This document shows positions 5,622-13,553 of a stretch of DNA of 25,048 nucleotides, in pieces. The stretch's first letter is position 1; every line of letters starts with the position of its first letter. The notes under the pieces are model-generated. The model was not told where the DNA came from and made no database searches. It saw nothing but the letters and a program-made list of their open reading frames with translations. Source of the stretch: an uncultured Bacteroidales bacterium (GTDB lineage: Bacteria > Bacteroidota > Bacteroidia > Bacteroidales > Muribaculaceae); assembly GCA_900549375.1 (NCBI GenBank), contig URNY01000020.1, positions 1-25,048 on the forward strand, written 5' to 3'. The position numbers and the translations under genes were made by a program.

Positions 5622-7877
5622 ATGAATTATGACACGGACGAAGACCTCGACTATGGCATAACGGCCGAACCCGAGGTGGCGATACAGATCAACCGGGAGC
5701 TTAACCTCGCCCGGCGCATTGTCGAAGAAACCGGCAGCAATCTCTTTCTGACCGGAAAGGCGGGAACCGGCAAGACAACCTTCCTCCATCGCCTGCGCCG
5801 CGACTCGCGCAAGCGCATGGTGGTGCTCGCCCCCACAGGCGTTGCGGCCATCAACGCCGGCGGCATGACAATCCACTCCTTCTTCCAGCTCCCCTTCTCC
5901 CCCTTTATCCCCGGACAGGGCTTCCTCGGCGAGGAGAAACGCTTCTTCCGGTTCAGCCGCGAGAAACGCCGCCTCATCGCCAGCATCGACCTCATCGTGA
6001 TCGATGAGATCTCGATGGTGCGCCCCGACACGCTCGACGCCATCGACTCGATGCTTCGCCGCTTCCGCAACCCTCAGCTACCATTCGGCGGCGTCCAGCT
6101 CCTTCTTATCGGCGACCTCCGCCAGCTCGCCCCGGTGGTCCGTCCCGACGAATGGGAATATCTCCGACCGCATTACGCTTCTCCGTATTTCTTCGAAAGT
6201 GTGGCCCTCCGCGAAGCGGGATTCGTCACCGTGGAATTGCTCACCATCTACCGCCAGCAGGACAGCGATTTCATCTCGCTTCTCAACGCCGTGCGCGACG
6301 GCAACGCCGGCCCCGACGTGCTCGGGCGTCTCAACGCCCTCTGCACGCCCGGCAAGCAACCTGACGACGACAAGGCCATCCGCCTCACCACCCATAACCA
6401 TATCTCCGACCGCATCAACGAGACGAGGCTCAGCGCACTCCCCACCGCCGAGCAGACATTCTATGCCGATGTTTCCGGCAAATTTCCCGAATCCTCATAT
6501 CCCGCCGATGAACGCCTCCGCCTCAAAAACGGCGCCCGCGTTATGTTCATCAAAAACGACACCGGCGCCGAACGCCGCTATTACAACGGCATGATCGGCA
6601 CCGTCACCGCCATAGGCGACGACACAGTGACCGTGATGCCCGACGACGGCCGGGAAGAGATCGAAACCGGATATGTGGAATGGGAAAACACCGTATATGA
6701 GATAGACCCCGACACGAAAGAGATAACAAGGCGCCGCGAGGGAGCCTTTTCGCAGATTCCCCTCCGTCTGGCATGGGCCATCACCATCCATAAGAGCCAG
6801 GGACTCACTTTCGACCGCGCCGTGATCGACGCCAGCCGCTCTTTCGCTCCGGGTCAGCTCTATGTGGCCCTGAGCCGCTGCCGCTCGCTCGAAGGTATGC
6901 GCCTCGAAACGCCGCTGCCCCCGTCGGCGGTGATAATCGACAAGGATGTAAACTCCTTCATCGACCGATCCAAAGCCTCCGCTCCCGATGAGTCTACCCT
7001 CGCCATGCTGCGCGATGAATATTTCCGCAGGCTCCTCCGCGAACTCTTCGACTTCGGCCCGCTGTCGAGAATCTTCTCCGATTTCACAAGAAACGTGCTC
7101 GAATATGTGGCTCCTATACATCCCGAACTTTTCGACCGCTACCGCGACGCCGAGAAAAGGATGAAAGAGCGGATAGCCGCCGTCGGCAACCGCTTCGCCG
7201 ACCTCTATGCCTCCCGCCGCCTCGACTCCGACGCCGTCGGCGCCGACGAACGCTTCATCGAAAAGATCTCCGGCGGTTGCCGTTATTTCCTCGAAGAACT
7301 CGTGCCGATATCGCAGTTGTGCAACGAGACACCGCTCATGCTCGACAACGCGCTCTATGAGCAGCGCCTCGCCAAGGCCGCCGACGCCCTTGAATTCGAA
7401 ATCAACATCAAGCGGTATATCCTCCGCGGACTCGCCCAGGAACATTTTTCCACCCGGTCCTACATGAAATTCAAGGCACTGGCAGTGCTCGACTTCGAAG
7501 AGGGAGGACATGCCGGAGGCAACACCCTCGAAAAGAAGAGGAAGATTCCGAAAGAGAGGAAGCCGAAACGTCCGAAAGGATATTCGGAAAGGGAAACGCT
7601 CAAGCTCTACCGCGAAGGGAAAACTATCGAGCAGATCATGGAAGAACGCAACCTCGCCCTCTCCACCATCGTGGGCCATCTCGTCAAGATGAGCATAGCC
7701 GGCGAACTCCCGCTCACCGACCTCATCGATCCCGGAGAAGCCGAGCGCCTGAAAAAGCTCTACGAAGAATCCGGTGCCACCGACCTCCGATCATTCAAAG
7801 AGAAAGTCCCGACGGAAACCGATGGGACCAAGCTCTATGTCTTCTACGAAGCCGTTATCTGCAAGAAACTGCTTTAG
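5622..7877 (+). CDS. Pif1-like superfamily 1B DNA helicase with C-terminal helix-turn-helix
   Basis: This 751-residue cytoplasmic ATPase has the Pif1/RecD-like motif series: Walker A GKAGTGKT (45-52), APTGVAAINAGG (70-81), Walker B VIDEIS (126-131), motif III IGDLRQLAPV (163-172), YRQ (210-212), and near the end of the core AITIHKSQGLTFDRAVID (386-403) and QLYVALSRCRSLEG (412-425). It should unwind DNA 5' to 3' at forks, R-loops or G-quadruplexes. The second half is helical, with a basic linker (KKRKIPKERKPKRPKG) and then a helix-turn-helix (roughly 645-690, TIEQIMEERNLALSTIVGHL) like the HTH_40 domain attached to RecQ and Pif1 proteins in Bacteroidetes. It is divergent from purC. AGGAG lies one base before the ATG. 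Its stop overlaps the stop of the opposing TM2 gene. Confidence 0.9.
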   Translation: MNYDTDEDLDYGITAEPEVAIQINRELNLARRIVEETGSNLFLTGKAGTGKTTFLHRLRRDSRKRMVVLAPTGVAAINAGGMTIHSFFQLPFSPFIPGQGFLGEEKRFFRFSREKRRLIASIDLIVIDEISMVRPDTLDAIDSMLRRFRNPQLPFGGVQLLLIGDLRQLAPVVRPDEWEYLRPHYASPYFFESVALREAGFVTVELLTIYRQQDSDFISLLNAVRDGNAGPDVLGRLNALCTPGKQPDDDKAIRLTTHNHISDRINETRLSALPTAEQTFYADVSGKFPESSYPADERLRLKNGARVMFIKNDTGAERRYYNGMIGTVTAIGDDTVTVMPDDGREEIETGYVEWENTVYEIDPDTKEITRRREGAFSQIPLRLAWAITIHKSQGLTFDRAVIDASRSFAPGQLYVALSRCRSLEGMRLETPLPPSAVIIDKDVNSFIDRSKASAPDESTLAMLRDEYFRRLLRELFDFGPLSRIFSDFTRNVLEYVAPIHPELFDRYRDAEKRMKERIAAVGNRFADLYASRRLDSDAVGADERFIEKISGGCRYFLEELVPISQLCNETPLMLDNALYEQRLAKAADALEFEINIKRYILRGLAQEHFSTRSYMKFKALAVLDFEEGGHAGGNTLEKKRKIPKERKPKRPKGYSERETLKLYREGKTIEQIMEERNLALSTIVGHLVKMSIAGELPLTDLIDPGEAERLKKLYEESGATDLRSFKEKVPTETDGTKLYVFYEAVICKKLL

Positions 7878-8299
7878 AACAGCGGCAATGTCGAATTCGA
7901 GTCCATGTATTTGGCCTTGAAATCGCTGTCGCTCATGCAGAGCATCATTATGCCCTGAATCAGCGTCACAATGCTCCAGAGCCCGCACGTCACGATGCTG
8001 AGAAGTATCGTGATGAATCCGCCGGCAACCTTCCCTAATACGAAATACTGCACGCCGAGCGAACCCACAAGGATGGCGCAGATTCCGCAGATTGTCTTCT
8101 TCGAGGAAACCTCCGCGTCCCGGGCATATGCATAGCCCGAACGGCGGTACATCTCCATAAGCTCAGGGTAAGTGTAAAGCGGTGCCCAGGCGCCACCGTC
8201 CCGGCTGACCGGAGTATCCGGAGTGATGTTATAGGCAAGCATCTGGTCCATGTTCATGGGGCCGACAGGGGTTCCGTTGACAGTAATGTAATAGCTCAT
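7874..8299 (-). CDS. GYF_2 and TM2 domain membrane protein
   Basis: This 141-residue protein has two parts. Residues 1 to about 52 (YYITVNGTPVGPMNMDQML, then DTPVSRDGGAWAPLY) match the GYF_2 domain, a small module thought to bind peptides. Residues 69-120 form two membrane helices, with GSLGVQYFVLGKVAGGF between and inside them, as in TM2 domains. The N-terminus is probably cytoplasmic, since no signal peptide precedes it. Such GYF_2-TM2 proteins are common in Bacteroidetes and their role is not established. The stop codon (7874-7876 on the plus strand) overlaps the stop of the helicase gene, so the two convergent messages are complementary at their ends and no terminator fits between them. 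No convincing promoter was found upstream; TTAAATTCAA occurs twice there. Confidence 0.82.
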   Translation of the reverse strand: MSYYITVNGTPVGPMNMDQMLAYNITPDTPVSRDGGAWAPLYTYPELMEMYRRSGYAYARDAEVSSKKTICGICAILVGSLGVQYFVLGKVAGGFITILLSIVTCGLWSIVTLIQGIMMLCMSDSDFKAKYMDSNSTLPLF

Positions 8300-8343
8300 A
8301 ATTATATAGTTTTAGAAGTGCTTTTGAATTTAATTGAATTTAA

Positions 8344-8400
8344 GAGAGAGAGGATAGGAGTGAGGAGTGAGGAGTGAGGACTGAGAGAAGAGGAAGAGAG
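8344..8400. repeat. Purine-rich low-complexity tract with heptamer repeats
   Basis: On the plus strand this stretch is almost pure A and G with scattered T. It contains about three tandem copies of the heptamer GGAGTGA (8356-8380), then a diverged copy. It lies in the 247-base gap before parC, downstream of no gene and just before a pyrimidine-rich repeat. It looks like a slippage-prone simple repeat; no function is claimed. Confidence 0.7.
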
Positions 8401-8424
8401 TGGTTTGAGAAGAGTGCCTCAATC

Positions 8425-8485
8425 ATTAGGCCCATTACTCCCATTAGGCCCATCAGTCCCATTCTCCCATTACTTCCATCATTCC
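8425..8485. repeat. Nine-base degenerate tandem repeat (CCATTAnnC)
   Basis: About seven units of the form CCATTAGGC, CCATTACTC, CCATTAGGC, CCATCAGTC, CCATTCTC, CCATTACTT, CCATCATTC run head to tail, one of them a base short. On the opposite strand this reads as repeated ATGGG blocks. It could be transcribed from the region but carries no recognisable gene. Confidence 0.7.
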
Positions 8486-8486
8486 T

Positions 8487-8507
8487 GCAAATTTAAATTA
8501 AATTTGC
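8487..8507. promoter_or_regulatory. 21-base palindrome with -7 boxes in both directions, before parC
   Basis: GCAAATTTAA (8487-8496) and TTAAATTTGC (8498-8507) are perfect inverted repeats around a central A. Each arm contains a TAAATTTG -7 match, one for each strand (8499-8506 plus, 8495-8488 minus). The plus box lies 40 bases before the parC start. No clear -33 TTTG is seen at the right distance. A run of seven T follows at 8510-8516. The site could be a parC promoter overlapped by an operator. Confidence 0.5.
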
Positions 8508-8546
8508 GATTTTTTTGCTAACTTTACGCAAAATAAATCTTTCCTG

Positions 8547-11240
8547 ATGTCTGAACAAAACGATTCTTTCGATCCTGTGGACCGGCTGTCCGACTCCACG
8601 GCCCCGCAATCCGAATCCTCCACTCCGCTCTCCGAACGGCGCACCGCGCTCTCCGGAATGTTCCGCGACTGGTATCTCGAATATGCCAGCTATGTGATTC
8701 TCGAAAGGGCCGTCCCGCATATCGAAGACGGTCTCAAGCCCGTGCAGAGGCGTATACTCCATTCGATGCAGACCCTTGACGACGGCCGCTTCAACAAGGT
8801 GGCCAACATAGTGGGCAACACCATGCAGTATCACCCCCATGGCGACGCCTCGATCGGCGACGCCCTCGTGCAGCTCGGACAGAAGGAACTCCTTATCGAC
8901 ACTCAGGGAAACTGGGGCAACATCCTCACAGGCGACTCCGCCGCCGCACCGCGATATATTGAGGCGCGACTCTCAGAATTCGCCATCGAGACGGCTTTCA
9001 GCCCCAAAATCACCGAATGGGTCCCCTCCTACGACGGCCGCAAGAAGGAACCCGTAACCCTTCCCATGAAGTTTCCGCTTCTGCTCGCTCAGGGCGTCGA
9101 AGGTATAGCCGTGGGCCTTTCATCAAAGATTCTACCCCACAACTTTAATGAGATAATCGACGCCGCAATCGAATATCTCCACGACCGTCCCTTCCGCCTT
9201 CTCCCCGATTTTCAGACCGGCGGATTGCTCGACGTCTCCAAATACAACGACGGCGGCCGAGGGGGATCTGTCAAGATCCGCGCCAAAATCGAGAAGATCG
9301 ACAACAAGACGCTCGCCATCACCGAGCTCCCCTTCGGCAAGACCACATCCACCCTTATCTCCTCCATCCTCTCGGCCATGGAGAAGGGAAAGATTAAGAT
9401 AAAGAAGGTCGACGACAACACGGCTGCTACCGCCGAGATTCTCGTCCATCTTATTCCCGGGACATCCTCCGACAAGGCCATCGACGCCCTCTATGCCTTC
9501 ACCGACTGCGAAGTATCGGTCTCCCCCAACTGCTGCGTAATCCGCGACCGCAAGCCGGAATTCCTCAACGTCTCGGAACTCCTCCGCTATTCGGTAGACC
9601 ATACGCAGGAGATGCTCCGTCAGGAACTCGACATCAAGCTCGGTGAAACACGCGAACAGCAGCTCTTCGCCTCCCTCGAGAAGATTTTCATCGAGGAGCG
9701 GATGTATAAGGACCGCGAGGTAGAGCAGGCCCCCGACATGGAGACAGCCATCCGCCGCCTCGACCGCCTCTTCGACCCCTTCAAGGAGAGCTTCTTCCGC
9801 GCCGTCACCGACGATGATCTCATCAAGCTCTGGGAAATCAAGATGGGACGCATCCTCAAGTTCAACAGCGAGAAGGCCAACGAGAAGATCGCGCGCCTCG
9901 ATCAGGAGATTGAGCGTCTGAACTATGACCTTGAGCATATTGTGGAATACACCGAGAAATGGTATATCCACTTGAAGGAAAAATATGGCGCCAACTTCCC
10001 GCGACGCACCCTCATCCGCAGCTTTGACTCCATCGAGGCCACGAAGGTGGCCGAAGCCAACAAACGCTTCTACTACGACGCCGAAGGAGGCTTCATAGGT
10101 ACCGGCCTCAAGGACAAGGAATTCCTCTTCACTTGCTCCGACATCGACGACATACTCGTGATCTACCGCGACGGCACCTATAAGATCGTGCGCGTGCAGG
10201 AGAAACTCTATATCGGCAAGAAAGCCATCCACATAGGTGTCTTCAAGAAGGGAGATAAACGCACCATCTACAACGTGATCTACCGAAACGGCAAGCGCGG
10301 AAACTCCTATATGAAGCGCTTCTACATCACCGGCCTGACGCGCGACAAGGAATATAACATCACAAAGGGCGTGGAAGGCTCCCGCATCGAATGGCTCACC
10401 TGCAACAACAACGGCGAAGCCGAAACCGTGAAGGTCGCCCTCAAGGATGAGCCCAACGAGTCCGGAAGGCGTCCGCGCAACCTCGAGCTTTTCGTAAACT
10501 TCTCGGAACTCGCCGTCAAGGGGAAGGAATCGCTCGGCAACCTCGTCACCAAATATCAGATCAAGAGCATCACGCTCGAAAAGCGTGGATCAAGCACCCT
10601 CGGCGGCCGCGAGGTATGGTTCGACCGCGATGTGCTGCGCATCAACTACGACGGACGCGGCGAAAGCCTCGGCATCTTCCAGGGCGACGACAAGGTGCTC
10701 GTAATCACCCGCGACGGCGAATTCTTCACCTCCACTTATTCCGACACCAACCATTACGACGACAATATCCTGCGCATCGAGAAATTCGACCCGCACAAGA
10801 TATGGACACTCGCCCTCAACGACGCCTCCCTCGGTTTCCCCTACCTGAAGCGCTTCCGCTTCGAGGTTTCTGCAAAACCACAGCGCTTCGTCGGCGCCGA
10901 ACCCGAATCATCCGTGATTCTGCTCACCGACACCCCGTTCGCCCGACTGCTCGTGGAGTTCGGAGGAAACGATGCGGTGCGTCCGGCGCTCGAGATAGAG
11001 ACGGAGGACTTCATCGCCGTCAAGAGCTTCAAGGCAAAAGGTAAACGCATATCCACCTATGAGATAGCAGGCGTCAGCGAGCTCGAACCCACCCGCTTCC
11101 CGGAGCCGGAGGAGGAACCCGCCGAGGAGCCGGAATCATCCGACATGGTTTCCGAACCGGATGAGGATAACGATGCCGGAGAAACACCTGCCGAAACAAC
11201 CGGATCAAGCGAGAAATCGCTTTTCGACTTCGATTTTTAA
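8547..11240 (+). CDS. parC: DNA topoisomerase IV subunit A
   Basis: This 897-residue subunit cuts and rejoins DNA in the type IIA topoisomerase that separates daughter chromosomes, acting with ParE, whose gene is not in the window. DGLKPVQRRIL (61-71), HPHGDASIGDALV (96-108) and AAPRYIEARLS (133-143) with catalytic Tyr137 define the breakage-reunion domain. The C-terminal half (about 520-860) has repeated beta strands of the GyrA/ParC pinwheel type but no GyrA box, which supports ParC over GyrA. The position equivalent to E. coli ParC Ser80, a quinolone-contact residue, is Ala101 here. The last 50 residues are an acidic, Glu/Pro-rich tail ending SLFDFDF. The start at 8547 puts a nonconserved 35-residue leader before the core. 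The next gene begins five bases after the stop. Confidence 0.93.
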   Translation: MSEQNDSFDPVDRLSDSTAPQSESSTPLSERRTALSGMFRDWYLEYASYVILERAVPHIEDGLKPVQRRILHSMQTLDDGRFNKVANIVGNTMQYHPHGDASIGDALVQLGQKELLIDTQGNWGNILTGDSAAAPRYIEARLSEFAIETAFSPKITEWVPSYDGRKKEPVTLPMKFPLLLAQGVEGIAVGLSSKILPHNFNEIIDAAIEYLHDRPFRLLPDFQTGGLLDVSKYNDGGRGGSVKIRAKIEKIDNKTLAITELPFGKTTSTLISSILSAMEKGKIKIKKVDDNTAATAEILVHLIPGTSSDKAIDALYAFTDCEVSVSPNCCVIRDRKPEFLNVSELLRYSVDHTQEMLRQELDIKLGETREQQLFASLEKIFIEERMYKDREVEQAPDMETAIRRLDRLFDPFKESFFRAVTDDDLIKLWEIKMGRILKFNSEKANEKIARLDQEIERLNYDLEHIVEYTEKWYIHLKEKYGANFPRRTLIRSFDSIEATKVAEANKRFYYDAEGGFIGTGLKDKEFLFTCSDIDDILVIYRDGTYKIVRVQEKLYIGKKAIHIGVFKKGDKRTIYNVIYRNGKRGNSYMKRFYITGLTRDKEYNITKGVEGSRIEWLTCNNNGEAETVKVALKDEPNESGRRPRNLELFVNFSELAVKGKESLGNLVTKYQIKSITLEKRGSSTLGGREVWFDRDVLRINYDGRGESLGIFQGDDKVLVITRDGEFFTSTYSDTNHYDDNILRIEKFDPHKIWTLALNDASLGFPYLKRFRFEVSAKPQRFVGAEPESSVILLTDTPFARLLVEFGGNDAVRPALEIETEDFIAVKSFKAKGKRISTYEIAGVSELEPTRFPEPEEEPAEEPESSDMVSEPDEDNDAGETPAETTGSSEKSLFDFDF

Positions 11241-11245
11241 AAGCC

Positions 11246-12079
11246 ATGATTAAAAAGATATATCTTGTTGCCCTGTCGCTGCTCGCGCTTTTTGCCGCTT
11301 CGCCGGCAACCCGTGCGCAAGAGCTTTCGCGACCCGTCACGCAGCAATACCGCCTCGAGATCGGGCGCGGCACAGCCATCTCCACCTATCTCTCGCCGCT
11401 CCGCTATACAGGCACGGCCATCTCCTTCAGCGGCCAATGGTCGAAAGCCTCGCAGTGGAGCCCGGAAAACCTCGTGATGAATTTCGAAGCGGCCGTCAAC
11501 ATGCGCGATATGCTCAATCCTGCCCATACTGCCGCGATGATAGGATTCGACGGCATGTTCGCCTGGGGTATGGAATGGCGCCGGCGACTCCCCTACGGGC
11601 TGCAGGTGACGGCCGGAGGCTCCCTCGACATCAACGGCGGTTGCCTCTACCTCCCCCGCAACGGCAATAACCCGGTGACGGCCCTCGCCTCCGCTGGCCT
11701 CGACATCAACGCCTCTCTTTCATGGCGTTTCAAGATCGGCCGACTCCCGATGCTCCTTTCCGACCGGGTGCGGATTCCTTCACTCTCCTGCTTCTTCTCC
11801 CCGCAGTATGGCGAGACATACTATGAAATCTATCTCGGCAACCACCGCGGACTCGCCCATTGCGGCTGGTGGGGCAACAATTTCGGAATCGACAATCTCC
11901 TCTCCCTCAAACTCGATTTCGGACGCACGGCCATGGAGGTGGGTTATCGCTACGCGCTCGGCACCTCCCACGCCTGCGGGCTCGACACGCGCGTCGGGCG
12001 CCATGCTTTCGTGATCGGCATCATACCCCACGGCCTGGGCATCAAGCGCCGCGCCGACATCAACTCTTCATTATATTGA
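11246..12079 (+). CDS. Exported outer-membrane-type protein of unknown function
   Basis: This 277-residue protein has a clear signal peptide (IYLVALSLLALFAASPATRAQ, cut near residue 25). The mature part alternates hydrophobic and polar residues and is rich in Gly, Tyr, Trp and Arg, with strands such as FAWGMEWRRRLPYGLQVTAGG and AMEVGYRYALG, so a small beta-barrel in the outer membrane is likely. It resembles the DUF3316 family of Bacteroidales, which from memory is often found beside parC; this family name is tentative. It starts five bases after parC and ends 17 bases before the next gene, so the three genes are probably one operon. No catalytic residues can be pointed out. Confidence 0.75.
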   Translation: MIKKIYLVALSLLALFAASPATRAQELSRPVTQQYRLEIGRGTAISTYLSPLRYTGTAISFSGQWSKASQWSPENLVMNFEAAVNMRDMLNPAHTAAMIGFDGMFAWGMEWRRRLPYGLQVTAGGSLDINGGCLYLPRNGNNPVTALASAGLDINASLSWRFKIGRLPMLLSDRVRIPSLSCFFSPQYGETYYEIYLGNHRGLAHCGWWGNNFGIDNLLSLKLDFGRTAMEVGYRYALGTSHACGLDTRVGRHAFVIGIIPHGLGIKRRADINSSLY

Positions 12080-12096
12080 TTTCCGAAGCCAACAGT

Positions 12097-13143
12097 ATGA
12101 AAAACAGAATACTATCCGCAATACTCGCAATAGCCGCGCTCGCGGGCCTTACGGCATGCCACGATGTGACGGAATATGCCGACGACCCTTACGGCAATTT
12201 CGACGCTCTCGCCGACATTGTCGGCAACCGCTATTGCTTCTTCAAGGAGAAGGATATCGACTGGAAGGAACTCTGCCGCCAATACCGGGCGCAGATCACT
12301 CCGGAGACGCGCCAGCTCGAGCTTTTTCAGATCTGCTCCGAACTTCTCGCCCATCTCGAAGACGGCCATGTGAACCTCGCTTCGCGCTTCGATACAAGTT
12401 ATTACCGCAAATGGTGGAGCGACTATCCTCAGGATTTCAACCTCCGCACCCTCCAGCAGTACCTTGGGTTCGACTATATGCAGACCACAGGCATCAGCTA
12501 TAAGATGCTCGACGAGGATATAGCCTATATGTATTATCCCTCGTTCTCTTCGCCGGTGAGCGCCACCAACCTCGATTATATTCTCGCAATACTCTCGCAG
12601 TCAAAAGGATTGATAATAGATATCCGCAACAACGGCGGTGGAATGCTCTCCAACATCGGCACGCTCGTGGGCCGCTTCATCACCGAGAAAACACTCGGCG
12701 GTTATATCCGTCACAAAACGGGACCGGCGCCGGATGCATTCTCCGACCCCTATCCCGTGGAATATGATCCGGCCGGCGATAAGCGCGTGAACTATCTCGG
12801 CAAACCTGTGCTCGTGCTCACCAACCGCTCATGCTTCAGCGCGGCCAACGATTTCGTATCCGTGATGAAAACGCTGCCGCAGGTGCGCATCGTCGGTGCC
12901 CGCACCGGCGGCGGAGGAGGTCTCCCCTTCTCCTCCGAACTTCCCAACGGCTGGTCTGTGCGCTTCTCGGCATGCCCCATCAACGACAGCGAGGACCGCA
13001 CCACCGAGTTCGGCATCGAGCCTTCCCCCGGTTGCGAGGTCCACTGCACCGATCAGAGGCTCGCCGACGGCATAGATGATATTCTCGACTTTGCTATAGC
13101 CCTGCTCCGCGCGCAATTCCCGCCGGAGCCCGACAAGCAATAA
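12097..13143 (+). CDS. S41-family peptidase-like lipoprotein
   Basis: This 348-residue protein has a lipoprotein signal with lipobox LTAC and lipidated Cys21, so it is membrane-anchored outside the cytoplasm. LLAHLEDGHVNL (83-94, His91), IDIRNNGGGM (174-183) and NRSCFSAANDF (243-253, candidate nucleophile Ser248) are the hallmarks of the peptidase S41 fold (tail-specific protease, tricorn and IRBP group). The lysine of Tsp/CtpA enzymes (FGKGTVQ) is absent; the matching stretch reads ARTGGGGGLP. The His in DGH suggests the tricorn-like Ser-His catalytic type instead. No PDZ domain is evident. The natural substrate is unknown. The frame is open upstream to 11860 but overlaps the preceding gene, and the signal peptide fixes the start at 12097. 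It is the third gene of the parC operon. Confidence 0.85.
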   Translation: MKNRILSAILAIAALAGLTACHDVTEYADDPYGNFDALADIVGNRYCFFKEKDIDWKELCRQYRAQITPETRQLELFQICSELLAHLEDGHVNLASRFDTSYYRKWWSDYPQDFNLRTLQQYLGFDYMQTTGISYKMLDEDIAYMYYPSFSSPVSATNLDYILAILSQSKGLIIDIRNNGGGMLSNIGTLVGRFITEKTLGGYIRHKTGPAPDAFSDPYPVEYDPAGDKRVNYLGKPVLVLTNRSCFSAANDFVSVMKTLPQVRIVGARTGGGGGLPFSSELPNGWSVRFSACPINDSEDRTTEFGIEPSPGCEVHCTDQRLADGIDDILDFAIALLRAQFPPEPDKQ

Positions 13144-13196
13144 CAGCCCCAGACGCCCCTTAAGTTTTAAGGAACAAGCTTTCGATATTTGCCGGT

Positions 13197-13433
13197 TTAC
13201 TCTCCGGCATATGCATGCACAGTGGCGCTCTCCACATCCACGCCGTAACGCTTGGCGAATTTCAGGATGTTGCGCGCCAGACGGGGTTTAAGCTCCTCGG
13301 GGCAATAACGGAAATATGCCTCGGCGGCTCTCACATGCGTGGCGTCGGGCATCGGATACTCCCTGCGCTCGGGAAGACCGAACATCGCATCGGGTAATTC
13401 TTTTCTCTCTTCAGTGTCTAATATGTCGTTCAT
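13197..13433 (-). CDS. Small protein with phage-prohead-protease-linked domain
   Basis: This 78-residue cytoplasmic protein has LPDAMFGLPERREYPMPDAT near residues 13-32, then HVRAAEAYFRYC and ILKFAKRYGVDV. From memory the pattern LPDxxFxxPxxRxYPMPDxxHV...A...AKRYG recurs as a short domain in phage proteins, at the end of some HK97 prohead proteases, and as free-standing small proteins in Bacteroides. Here no phage gene surrounds it, so a domesticated or independent host function is more likely than a prophage remnant. No function is known. It is convergent with the S41 gene. The 53-base gap between them holds a weak CCTTAA/TTAAGG hairpin without a T-run. Confidence 0.65.
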   Translation of the reverse strand: MNDILDTEERKELPDAMFGLPERREYPMPDATHVRAAEAYFRYCPEELKPRLARNILKFAKRYGVDVESATVHAYAGE

Positions 13434-13553
13434 AGCAGTAAAATTTTGGAAATCGGTTTTTCCCGGATTGGGATTTTCCCGTTCTCATTCGTAATATATA
13501 ATAGGAACGCCTCAAACTTCCAAAGGTTCCCCGAAGAAATAAATCTAATATAT

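Noticed and set aside
9132..10232. A 366-codon open frame on the minus strand inside parC
   Set aside because: Antisense shadow of a strongly conserved topoisomerase; no motif or start signal. Similar long shadows opposite purC, the helicase, manA and the phosphoesterase were rejected for the same reason.
13144..13196. CCTTAA/TTAAGG hairpin between the S41 gene and the 78-residue gene
   Set aside because: Short AT-rich stem with no T-run in either direction, so not called as a terminator.
13197..13433. Prophage remnant
   Set aside because: One small domain alone; no integrase, capsid, terminase or attachment repeats in the window.
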